A stretch of DNA of 12,114 nt from an uncultured Collinsella sp. (GCA_900764415.1 CAAFOA010000475.1:1-12114), one strand, 5' to 3'. Shown: positions 5,979 through 12,114, counted from the stretch's first letter. The notes: generated by a model not told the origin, from the sequence alone. Numbers and translations: made by a program.

Positions 5979-7712
5979 TTACATCTCACCGAGCATGATC
6001 CAGGCAGAGCTGTCCTGCGCGAGTCTGCCGTCTGCAAGCGCTGATGAGGTGAGCAGGACCCTGCCCGCCGGCAGCTCCACGGGTGCTGCACCGAAGTTCG
6101 TCACGCACGCCCAGCCGTTATCGCGGCGATAGGCGATGACGCCGCCCTCAGCGCCCTCGGCACCATCCGCAAGACCGGTGCGCCCGTCAAGATCGAGCCA
6201 CGCAAGATCGTTGGCGCACCCGCGCAGCTTGCGCCGCAGCCAGAGGGCGTCACGATAGAGCGCAAGCATCGATGTCGGGTCCGTTTCTTCCCTATCGGCA
6301 GCATAATCGGAAAACCATGCAGGCTGCGGCAGATGGGGCGCCGCATCAGCGTCCGCCGGCGAAAACCCAAACGATCCGCCCTGCGCGGGATCGTCCGCCG
6401 CTACCCACGGCAGGGGCACACGACAGCCGTCGCGCCCCTTCTCGCGCTTCGGTCCGCGCGTATTGGTTGCACTGGGATCTTCGAGTGCAGTCCACGGGAT
6501 ATCAGCCACCTCAAAAAGACCGAGCTCCTCACCCTGATACACGTATGCCGAGCCCGGAAGCGCCAGTTCAAGCAAAAGAGCCGCCCGCGCGCGGCGCTCG
6601 CCGAGTTCACGGTCCTCGTCATAAGACGACCCGTCGCGTAAGAGCCAGTCGAGCGCAATCTGGTGGTAGCGCGTCGCCTTGATTTGCGGCAGGGCATAGC
6701 GCGTCGCCACGCGCGGCACGTCGTGGTTGGAGAGTACCCAGGTCGAGGCGGAATCGGATTCGATAGCTGCCTTCAAGCCCTCCTCGATTGCAGCGTGCAT
6801 GTCATCATAGGTCCAAGTGGCCTTGGCAAACTCAAAGTTGAATGTCTGGCCAAGCTCGCTGGGACGCGCATAGAGATACTGGCGCTCAGGCAACACCCAC
6901 GCCTCGGCAACGGCGCTGCGCGGCGGATTATAGCGGTCGAACACGCGGCGCCACTCGCGATAGATCTCGTGGACCTCGTTGCGGTCCCACAGCGGATGGG
7001 CGCCGTCGTCAACCATGTCATCGCCCTCGGCGAGATGCCACCGGTCGAGGTCATCGCGGTCGAGATCCTTGGCGAGACCGTGCGCCACATCGATGCGAAA
7101 GCCATCGACGCCTCGATCGCTCCAAAACGCCAGGACGTCGCAAAAGAACGCGTGAACCTCGGGGCATGACCAGTCAAAGTCCGGCTGCTCGGGCGTAAAC
7201 ATGTGCAGATACCATTGACCGTCCGCAACACGCGTCCAGGCGGGGCCGCCAAAGTTGGCATTCCAATTGGTGGGAGGCAGCTCGCCATGCTCGCCGCGAC
7301 CATCGCGGAAGATATAACGGGCGCGCTCGGGCGATCCGGGGCCGGCGGCAAGAGCGGCTTTGAACCAGGGGTGCTGGTTGGATGAATGGTTGGGCACGAT
7401 ATCGACGATGACCTTGATGCCGCGCGCGTGAGCCGCAGCGATCATGTCATCGAAGTCGTCAAGCGAGCCGAGACGTGGGTCGACATCGCAGTAGTCCGCC
7501 ACATCATAGCCGCCATCGACAAGAGGCGAAGGGTAAAACGGGCTCAGCCAGATGGCCTCGACGCCCAGCCGCTCAAGATAGTCCATCTGCTGGGTAATGC
7601 CCGCGATATCGCCCAGACCCGAACCGGTCGAATCCTTAAACGAACGCGGGTAGATCTGATAGATCGCGGCATCGGACATCCATGAGCGCGAAGAGGACTT
7701 TTCTGCAGCCAT
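5979..7712 (-). CDS. GH13 alpha-glucosidase / oligo-1,6-glucosidase
   Basis: A cytosolic alpha-amylase-family enzyme likely to release glucose from short alpha-glucosides such as maltose, isomaltose or sucrose-type sugars. The exact substrate cannot be read from sequence. The 577-residue product has no signal peptide and shows the four GH13 motifs in order: DIVPNHS (104-110), GFRIDVAH with nucleophile Asp208, EAWV with general acid Glu270, and SNHDVPR with His330-Asp331. The N-terminus (AAIYQIYPRSFKDSTGSGLGDI) is typical of exo-acting alpha-glucosidases. The frame runs 90 codons further upstream but without similarity; the ATG at 7710-7712 has GGGAGG eight bases before it. It stands alone between two tRNA clusters, with no transporter or regulator gene in the window. 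Confidence 0.93.
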   Translation of the reverse strand: MAAEKSSSRSWMSDAAIYQIYPRSFKDSTGSGLGDIAGITQQMDYLERLGVEAIWLSPFYPSPLVDGGYDVADYCDVDPRLGSLDDFDDMIAAAHARGIKVIVDIVPNHSSNQHPWFKAALAAGPGSPERARYIFRDGRGEHGELPPTNWNANFGGPAWTRVADGQWYLHMFTPEQPDFDWSCPEVHAFFCDVLAFWSDRGVDGFRIDVAHGLAKDLDRDDLDRWHLAEGDDMVDDGAHPLWDRNEVHEIYREWRRVFDRYNPPRSAVAEAWVLPERQYLYARPSELGQTFNFEFAKATWTYDDMHAAIEEGLKAAIESDSASTWVLSNHDVPRVATRYALPQIKATRYHQIALDWLLRDGSSYDEDRELGERRARAALLLELALPGSAYVYQGEELGLFEVADIPWTALEDPSATNTRGPKREKGRDGCRVPLPWVAADDPAQGGSFGFSPADADAAPHLPQPAWFSDYAADREETDPTSMLALYRDALWLRRKLRGCANDLAWLDLDGRTGLADGAEGAEGGVIAYRRDNGWACVTNFGAAPVELPAGRVLLTSSALADGRLAQDSSAWIMLGEM

Positions 7713-7902
7713 GGGGTGAGCCTCCCTTGCAACGAGGTTTTGCGAGATGCCCACGATGATACGCCCAAAGCTGTCATTCGAGGCAAACAACGCCACAGCC
7801 ACACCCCAAAACGCTCGCTCCCTCTCGGGCTCGAGCCTCCTGGGACGAATCGATCGATTAGTGAAAAGAACGGAAGACTCACTCCCCCGGCCACAACAGC
7901 GA
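7713..7902 (-). promoter_or_regulatory. Glucosidase upstream region with perfect palindromes
   Basis: AATCGATCGATT at 7848-7859 and GGCTCGAGCC at 7828-7837 are perfect palindromes upstream of the glucosidase gene, and the first could be an operator for a sugar-responsive regulator. No promoter with correct spacing is clear: the best -10 candidate, TATCAT, has its nearest -35-like box 19 bp away. Operator function is a guess. Confidence 0.3.
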
Positions 7903-8003
7903 GCGGGCTCCGGGTGCCCCAGGTTGCCGCGAAAGAGGAGGGAAGCGTACTTTATGTACGCGACCGACGATTGAGGGGGCAAGATGGGGTGCCCGGGGCT
8001 CGC
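7903..8003 (+). repeat. Foldback element D, arms with G-T pairs
   Basis: Arms at 7903-7928 and 7978-8003 are 26 bp long. Twenty positions are Watson-Crick pairs, four are G-T (7906/8000, 7909/7997, 7915/7991, 7916/7990), and two are mismatched. The four G-T pairs are stable only in plus-strand RNA; in the other strand they become A-C. The 49-bp interior contains a hairpin GCGTAC-TTTAT-GTACGC (7945-7961). The layout resembles elements A-C, but the core boxes GTCCT and TGCGRAA are absent. It lies between the glucosidase and a tRNA terminator, and no plus-strand gene is nearby. Confidence 0.65.
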
Positions 8004-8014
8004 GCAGCGTCAAC

Positions 8015-8040
8015 AAAAAACGCGGTTCGTTAGAACCGCG
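8015..8040 (-). terminator. Intrinsic terminator after tRNA-Gly copy 2
   Basis: On the minus strand CGCGGTTC-TAAC-GAACCGCG is followed by TTTTTT. It lies 9 bp after the tRNA CCA end and closes the three-tRNA unit. Confidence 0.93.
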
Positions 8041-8049
8041 TAAGATAGT

Positions 8050-8125
8050 TGGAGCGGACAACGGGGCTCGAACCCGCGACCCCAACCTTGGCAAGGTTGT
8101 GCTCTACCAACTGAGCCATGTCCGC
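8050..8125 (-). tRNA. tRNA-Gly (GCC), copy 2
   Basis: A 76-nt tRNA with encoded CCA and anticodon GCC at 8090-8092, identical by eye to copies 1 and 3. It is last in the Gly-Cys-Gly unit. No promoter is visible between it and the tRNA-Cys terminator upstream, so its expression would depend on read-through. Confidence 0.96.
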
Positions 8126-8131
8126 ATATGT

Positions 8132-8158
8132 AAAACAAAACGGGCGCCGGAGCGCCCG
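8132..8158 (-). terminator. Intrinsic terminator after tRNA-Cys
   Basis: On the minus strand CGGGCGC-TCCG-GCGCCCG is followed by TTTTGTTTTA. It stands between tRNA-Cys and tRNA-Gly copy 2. Confidence 0.9.
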
Positions 8159-8167
8159 GATGTTGCC

Positions 8168-8241
8168 TGGAGGCGAAGCCCGGATTCGAACCGGGGGTAA
8201 AGGCTTTGCAGGCCTCTGCCTTACCACTTGGCCACTTCGCC
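8168..8241 (-). tRNA. tRNA-Cys (GCA)
   Basis: A 74-nt tRNA with encoded CCA. Acceptor GGCGAAG pairs with CTTCGCC, the anticodon is GCA (8207-8209) and the T-loop is GTTCGAATC. Its 5' end abuts the T-run of the preceding terminator. Confidence 0.96.
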
Positions 8242-8242
8242 G

Positions 8243-8265
8243 AAAAAGGACCGCCTAAACGGTCC
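8243..8265 (-). terminator. Intrinsic terminator after tRNA-Gly copy 3
   Basis: On the minus strand GGACCG-TTTAGG-CGGTCC is followed by TTTTT. It ends one base before tRNA-Cys begins, leaving no room for a separate tRNA-Cys promoter, so it probably acts as a partial terminator or a processing spacer. Confidence 0.82.
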
Positions 8266-8275
8266 GGAAATGCAA

Positions 8276-8351
8276 TGGAGCGGACAACGGGGCTCGAACC
8301 CGCGACCCCAACCTTGGCAAGGTTGTGCTCTACCAACTGAGCCATGTCCGC
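8276..8351 (-). tRNA. tRNA-Gly (GCC), copy 3
   Basis: A 76-nt tRNA with encoded CCA and anticodon GCC at 8316-8318, identical by eye to copies 1 and 2. It is first in the Gly-Cys-Gly unit, 12 bp downstream of the -10 box. Confidence 0.96.
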
Positions 8352-8363
8352 TTGCGGGTTATT

Positions 8364-8412
8364 AATTTACGCGAGTTATCCAAAAGACGCAAGTACTTTT
8401 TTCAAAAAAGTT
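8364..8412 (-). promoter_or_regulatory. Promoter of the Gly-Cys-Gly tRNA unit with A/T palindrome
   Basis: On the minus strand TTGCGT (8387-8392), a 17-bp spacer and TAAATT (8364-8369) precede tRNA-Gly copy 3. The 18-bp palindrome AACTTTTTTGAAAAAAGT (8395-8412) lies two bases upstream of the -35 box, as at the other tRNA promoters. Confidence 0.8.
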
Positions 8413-8456
8413 GCCGGCCGCGTGTTCTTGGTGGCTAAACGCGCTAAAGCGATTGG

Positions 8457-9203
8457 CTAGGCACGCGATTCCAGTGCTCCGCTAAATAGCTTCACCATCT
8501 GCACGCGCGTGCCGGTGCCGTCTGTGCGACGAGCAACCTCCACGTTATCGACAAGCATACGCATAAGCTTGATACCACGGCCGCGTTCCTCAGATGCGAC
8601 CGGTTCGCTCGCTCCATCGATAGAATAGCCGGCACCCCGATCAAGCACCTCAACCACGACGCGATCGCCATAGGCCTGAACCGTCAGGACGCACCCGATA
8701 CCGCCCGCATGGTCATAGGCATTACCCAGCGCCTCCCCCGACGCCAACGCGACATCGTAGCGCTCGTCGCGGCGCAACGGAAGCGATTCAAGGAGTTCGG
8801 CGATGCGATGTCGATAGTATGGAAGATTCTCGATACCCTGTCGGACCTCGACGCTCTTGCTCCATCGTGGCAACTCTCCCACCGGAATAGCGGGAATCGA
8901 CTCACGCGCCGGACCCGCAACATGAAGGATGTCGACAAGTCGGGCAATCTCCAAAAAGCGAATGACCTCATCGGAGGCGTTAACGAGCGAAAGCAGGCCC
9001 TCTCGCCTCATGAGCTCTCTGGCACGTGTAAGCAAAAACGCCAAACCCGTCGAGTCGATAAAGCCCACGGCCTGGCAATTGATGACAACGCGACGCACGC
9101 CCCGGTCGATCAGATTATCCAACCGTGGACGCAGCACGGACACCGAGGCGATGTCGACATCACCCGGTGGCGTCAAAACCGCTATGTCATTCCACTCATT
9201 CAT
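8457..9203 (-). CDS. STAS-HATPase fusion: anti-sigma antagonist joined to serine-kinase-type ATPase
   Basis: A 248-residue protein joining two partner-switching modules. Residues 1-100 are a STAS domain (SpoIIAA/RsbV-like) with the phosphorylatable serine in FIDSTGLAFLL (Ser51). Residues 115-248 are a HATPase_c (SpoIIAB/RsbW-like) domain with N-box GEALGNAYDHAG, ATP-lid motif DRGAGYS and GRGIKLMR. In known systems these are separate proteins: the kinase phosphorylates the STAS serine and a PP2C phosphatase reverses it. Here they are fused, and the phosphatase gene lies immediately upstream. The frame also allows an ATG at 9276-9278, six bases after the phosphatase stop, adding 25 unconserved residues. 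I prefer 9201-9203, which starts at the first STAS strand and has GGGGA about 11 bases upstream. The target is unknown. Confidence 0.88.
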   Translation of the reverse strand: MNEWNDIAVLTPPGDVDIASVSVLRPRLDNLIDRGVRRVVINCQAVGFIDSTGLAFLLTRARELMRREGLLSLVNASDEVIRFLEIARLVDILHVAGPARESIPAIPVGELPRWSKSVEVRQGIENLPYYRHRIAELLESLPLRRDERYDVALASGEALGNAYDHAGGIGCVLTVQAYGDRVVVEVLDRGAGYSIDGASEPVASEERGRGIKLMRMLVDNVEVARRTDGTGTRVQMVKLFSGALESRA

Positions 9204-9284
9204 ACGACCATGGTTCCCCAAAAGAGCTCGCTCGATGCATACGTATCTGCAACCGCGCAGATTTTGCCCGTCAAGCATCGCGGT

Positions 9285-11630
9285 CTACGATCGACCCCGT
9301 AAAAACTCAAGGGAAACCAGCGCGATGTCATCGTCCAGCGCCGACTCGGTAAAGCGGTCAAGCTCTCCCAAGACCTTACCGCAGATTCCCGATACACCCT
9401 CACCCGAGACAGAGAGCAAAAGGTCACGAAGGCGCTGCTCGCCAAAGAAAGCACCCGAGCGATCACGTGCTTCGATTGCTCCGTCGGTATACATGAATAG
9501 CATGTCACCAGGAGCGAACGTAAACACGCCTGTCTCGTACACCATGCTCTCAAAGGCACCGATCACGCCCGATTGGCACCCAAGGAGCTCCACTTCTCCC
9601 CCTCGGGTTTCTCCGCCGCCAAGCGGCGTCGACGACGGTCTAATGACCATAGTGGGAGGATGTCCCGCAGAGCAGTAGGTAGCGCGACCCGCTTTAAGAT
9701 CAATCTTGGCGATAAACGCCGTCACGAACGTCTCGACCCTCGAAAAGCCCATGAGCATGCTATTGAGCGAGCGGGCCATACGGGCGGGCCCAGCACCCTC
9801 CCAGGCATAGGCCGTCAGCGCCGTCTTGACGAGCGCTGACATCGACGCCGCCTCGATTCCTTTGCCGGATACATCGCCCAAAATCATAACGGCGCAATCG
9901 TCGGGAAGACGGACAAGAGTATAGAAGTCGCCGCCAACCAACGCCGAATTCGTTGCCGAAAGGTATACCGAATCGGTCGCGATACCCGGAACGTCACCAA
10001 GCGAATTTCTCATGCCAATCTGGAGGGTCTGAGCGATATGGCGCTCCTCGCGCTTTTGAGATTCGCCCTCGTAGATCAGTTCAAAGTCATGCGCCAAGTG
10101 CACCAAGTAGTCATATTCAAGGTCATCAATCGGCTCTTGACTACCGTCACGAAGCAGAAGCGCGCGCGTCGTCGGGCCTTTCGCAACAGAAGCAGGAACG
10201 ATCGCGTCGTTGCTGTGTTTGCCATCACCCTCAGAGCGCGGGCGCCCCGCCTCGATGCCGGTGTCGACGTAGAGACCCTGGCAAGGCAGACCATGCGCCC
10301 TAAGCCAGCCTCCCATAGGCATCGATTCGTCAACGCGAGTTATACGGACGTGTTTAAGATCCTCGGCACTCGTGCCGCCCAAAACAGACGCCTCAAAGCC
10401 ATCAGAGCCAACCCCCAAACGTGCCGCTGGCGCCGTCGTGGAAAAGAAAAGTTTCTCGGGATCGTCCGGCAAAGCAACGCGACTGCCGCCTTCAAAATCT
10501 ATGACATAGGAGCCCAGACTGGCGTCATACTCAACAGGGCAAAAATGACAGTTGAGCATATTGCAAATCTCGGACGATATAGCCTGGGTAGCCGCGGCGG
10601 AATCGTCTAGAAAGGTAAACAACTCATCACGTAAGACATTGAGCGAGCGGCCAAGCTCGGCCGTGCGACGAGAGCGAAGGCACGATGCCATGCCGACCAG
10701 CTGGATAGACAGGTAATCGCAAATGACCTCGAGTACATTAACGTCATAGGCGAGCGGTGCCTGAGGGCGCTTCCAACCAACTTCCAGCACGCCAAGGATC
10801 TGCGTACCGTAAAAAACGGGAAGACAGATCTCGCTGCGGTACGGAGGCATATCCTGCACGCGCAACAGGTGCTTAGAACGATTGTCCAGGTCCATGAACA
10901 TACCGGGGGCAGCCCTATCACCCTCAAGGTCCTGTTGAATCGACAAGCGACAGGCACGCGACTCGCGAAGAACATACGTCGGAATGCCAGCGCCATACGG
11001 CAAAAACTCGGGCAGGTAGCTGTCGTGCAGCTCCTTGGAGACACCGCGAAGCTTAAAACCGCCGCTCTCAGAAAAATAGATAGCGGCACCCGAAGCATCG
11101 AGCGTTCCTACAAGCTGGTTCAAAACGATATCTAACAAACTGGGCAGCTCATCGGAGCCCACGGTACTCATAATGACCGACAATGTACCCGAGAGACGCT
11201 TATTCGCCACTCTAAGCTCCGAAAGCGCACGCTTGAGCTGACGGTCGTGCGAATACTGTTCTTCGATGCTATGGAGTGCCACCAGAACGCGCGGCGCACG
11301 GCGGCCAAAGATTCGAGGCGGCGTAACCGAGCCGGCACAAACCAGGACGGGAATAAAGGAGCCGTCGCTCAGCTTGAGCATCAGTTCGCTCTCGGAGCCA
11401 TCAGTTACAAATGGCAGACGATGTTCCGTCGCACGTTCAAAAGCGGACGAGTACAGGACGTCTTTGACATCTCCACCGATGACGTCGGCGCGTTCCTCGC
11501 ACATCAAGTCGAGCAAGCGATTATTTACATGCAAAATGGTTCCGTCGAGCTCGCAGATAATGACAGCATCGCTCGTAATTTCGACCAATTGGGCAACGTC
11601 TGCCCACTCATTGCGCTCAAGCGTTTCCAT
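9285..11630 (-). CDS. PAS-GAF-PP2C (SpoIIE/RsbU-type) serine phosphatase
   Basis: A 781-residue cytosolic sensor phosphatase. Residues 8-120 form a PAS domain (SDAVIICELDGTILHVNNRL), 125-153 a helical linker, and about 160-315 a GAF domain (LPVFYGTQILGVLEVGW). Residues 330-530 are less clear, perhaps a degenerate second GAF. The C-terminal PP2C domain (about 555-781) has the metal-binding residues of an active enzyme: GGDFY (Asp568), GDVSGKG (Asp586), SAGHPP (654-659), YTDG (Asp716) and DDD (766-768). No membrane segment is evident. It probably dephosphorylates the STAS serine of the next gene in response to a signal bound by PAS or GAF. The ATG at 11628-11630 has GGTGAGG six bases upstream, better than the GTG four codons earlier. 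It begins 60 bp after tRNA-Leu and its terminator. Confidence 0.92.
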   Translation of the reverse strand: METLERNEWADVAQLVEITSDAVIICELDGTILHVNNRLLDLMCEERADVIGGDVKDVLYSSAFERATEHRLPFVTDGSESELMLKLSDGSFIPVLVCAGSVTPPRIFGRRAPRVLVALHSIEEQYSHDRQLKRALSELRVANKRLSGTLSVIMSTVGSDELPSLLDIVLNQLVGTLDASGAAIYFSESGGFKLRGVSKELHDSYLPEFLPYGAGIPTYVLRESRACRLSIQQDLEGDRAAPGMFMDLDNRSKHLLRVQDMPPYRSEICLPVFYGTQILGVLEVGWKRPQAPLAYDVNVLEVICDYLSIQLVGMASCLRSRRTAELGRSLNVLRDELFTFLDDSAAATQAISSEICNMLNCHFCPVEYDASLGSYVIDFEGGSRVALPDDPEKLFFSTTAPAARLGVGSDGFEASVLGGTSAEDLKHVRITRVDESMPMGGWLRAHGLPCQGLYVDTGIEAGRPRSEGDGKHSNDAIVPASVAKGPTTRALLLRDGSQEPIDDLEYDYLVHLAHDFELIYEGESQKREERHIAQTLQIGMRNSLGDVPGIATDSVYLSATNSALVGGDFYTLVRLPDDCAVMILGDVSGKGIEAASMSALVKTALTAYAWEGAGPARMARSLNSMLMGFSRVETFVTAFIAKIDLKAGRATYCSAGHPPTMVIRPSSTPLGGGETRGGEVELLGCQSGVIGAFESMVYETGVFTFAPGDMLFMYTDGAIEARDRSGAFFGEQRLRDLLLSVSGEGVSGICGKVLGELDRFTESALDDDIALVSLEFLRGRS

Positions 11631-11651
11631 CGTGAACCTCACCGTCTATCG

Positions 11652-11678
11652 GTAATAAAAAAGCCTCCGAAGAGGCTT
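11652..11678 (-). terminator. Intrinsic terminator after tRNA-Leu
   Basis: On the minus strand AAGCCTC-TTCG-GAGGCTT is followed by TTTTTTATTA. It ends about 22 bp before the phosphatase start codon, so the phosphatase needs either a promoter hidden here or read-through from the tRNA promoter; none with both boxes is visible. Confidence 0.93.
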
Positions 11679-11689
11679 CTCAAATGCGA

Positions 11690-11779
11690 TGGTGTCGGAG
11701 GCGGGACTTGAACCCGCATGACCAAAAAGCGGTCACTAGCACCTCAAGCTAGCGCGTCTGCCAATTCCGCCACTCCGAC
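11690..11779 (-). tRNA. tRNA-Leu (GAG)
   Basis: A 90-nt class II tRNA with encoded CCA. Acceptor GTCGGAG pairs with CTCCGAC, the anticodon stem CTAGC/GCTAG presents GAG (11743-11745), the long variable arm is TGACCGCTTTTTGGTCA and the T-loop is GTTCAAGTC. Confidence 0.96.
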
Positions 11780-11836
11780 AAGCTATGTTGTTGAATCGCA
11801 GTTCGTTTTGTTGGACCCGCGCGTTCAACGAGGAAG

Positions 11837-11886
11837 ATAATAACCTATGATTCGAGAACTGTGCAAGCACTTTTTAGAAAAAAGTT
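11837..11886 (-). promoter_or_regulatory. Promoter of tRNA-Leu with A/T palindrome
   Basis: On the minus strand TTGCAC (11861-11866) is followed at 17-18 bp by TTATTA/TATTAT (11837-11843). The 18-bp palindrome AACTTTTTTCTAAAAAGT (11869-11886) lies two bases upstream of the -35 box. The tRNA begins about 58 bp further on, a longer leader than at the other two tRNA promoters. Confidence 0.68.
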
Positions 11887-11923
11887 TACGAATTTGTAAA
11901 TGCGCAGGTAGATCTATATGTCC

Positions 11924-12048
11924 GGCCCCGTATCGGTGTTGCCTCCCGGCGCGTCCTCGGGCATGAGCGATATTTCGCTACGCACTTCGTGCTGCGAAAT
12001 ATCGCTCCCCCTGCGGAATGCGCCGGGAGGCAACACCGATACGGGGCC
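11924..12048. repeat. Foldback element C, nested inverted repeats
   Basis: Outer arms at 11924-11952 and 12020-12048 are perfect reverse complements over 29 bp, beginning GGCCCCGTATCGGTGTTGCC. Inside, a second perfect 14-bp repeat (GAGCGATATTTCGC at 11965-11978 with 11994-12007) closes a small hairpin GCAC-TTC-GTGC. Between outer and inner stems lie GTCCTCGGGCAT (11953-11964) and CCTGCGGAAT (12010-12019). These match the boxes of element A and, on the opposite strand, element B, although the arms of the three differ. No T-run follows the structure, and no gene overlaps it. Confidence 0.85.
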
Positions 12049-12114
12049 TGCAAATACGTACTTCAGGCACAGTTCTCAAACATGTTCTGAGGGCTGATGC
12101 AAATTTGGTGGCTC
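12049..12114. other. Right edge, no gene resolved
   Basis: No gene is supported. The sequence GCACAGTTCTCAAACAT (12067-12083) is a near-inverted copy of the stretch downstream of the tRNA-Leu -35 box (11847-11864). TGCAAAT occurs twice, at 12049-12055 and 12098-12104. Confidence 0.3.

Noticed and set aside
8010..8345. Minus-strand frame across the tRNA cluster beginning MAQLVEHNLAKVGVAGSSPV (also seen at 5613-5831)
   Set aside because: This is the translation of tRNA-Gly genes themselves, a common false protein call.
8395..8412. A/T palindrome as an intrinsic terminator of the STAS-HATPase gene
   Set aside because: The stem has almost no G-C pairs and a very small loop, so it would be unstable as RNA, and the same unit stands at a fixed distance from three tRNA promoters, which fits a promoter element better.
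1..12114. CRISPR array, insertion sequence or prophage
   Set aside because: No regularly spaced short repeats, no transposase or integrase frame and no phage genes were found; the only direct repeats are the tRNA-Gly copies and short words.

Overview
The window is a high-GC stretch from an anaerobic bacterium. GTP cyclohydrolase I, an anaerobic class III ribonucleotide reductase, encoded CCA on every tRNA and the general protein style fit Actinomycetota of the class Coriobacteriia, probably a Collinsella relative. That assignment rests on recognition and was not tested by a search. Every gene I can support, protein or RNA, lies on the minus strand, so transcription runs from high to low coordinates.

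Layout, read in the direction of transcription. (1) 12114-11780: a 125-bp nested foldback element (C), then a tRNA promoter. (2) 11779-8457: tRNA-Leu(GAG) and its terminator, then a PAS/GAF/PP2C (SpoIIE/RsbU-type) phosphatase and a fused STAS-HATPase protein, which together form a partner-switching signalling pair. (3) 8412-8015: a promoter, then tRNA-Gly(GCC), tRNA-Cys(GCA) and tRNA-Gly(GCC), each followed by its own intrinsic terminator. (4) 8003-5979: foldback element D and a GH13 alpha-glucosidase. (5) 5897-5637: a second tRNA promoter, tRNA-Gly(GCC), tRNA-Val(GAC) and a terminator. (6) 5636-5048: about 300 bp without a recognised gene, then a promoter overlapped by two NrdR-type boxes and a leader of about 220 nt. 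(7) 5047-80: nrdD, two foldback elements (B, A), nrdG, folE, an HD-domain protein and folB. The last four are closely spaced and look like one operon, which probably continues past the left edge.

The genes in region 7 make a coherent set: NrdD and its activase NrdG make dNTPs without oxygen, and folE/HD/folB are early tetrahydrofolate steps, so dNTP and one-carbon supply may be co-transcribed. In region 2 the PP2C phosphatase would dephosphorylate the Ser of the STAS domain encoded just downstream. No sigma factor or other target lies in the window.

The least explained signal is a set of long intergenic foldback elements. A, B and C have arm sequences that differ from one another, yet they share short core boxes (GTCCTSNNNCA on one side, TGCGRAA on the other) around an inner hairpin. 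D has a similar layout but a different core, and its arms keep G-T pairs where Watson-Crick pairing is lost. A second pattern is an 18-bp A/T palindrome placed 1-2 bp upstream of the TTGC -35 box of all three tRNA promoters. Neither pattern could be checked against other genomes here.
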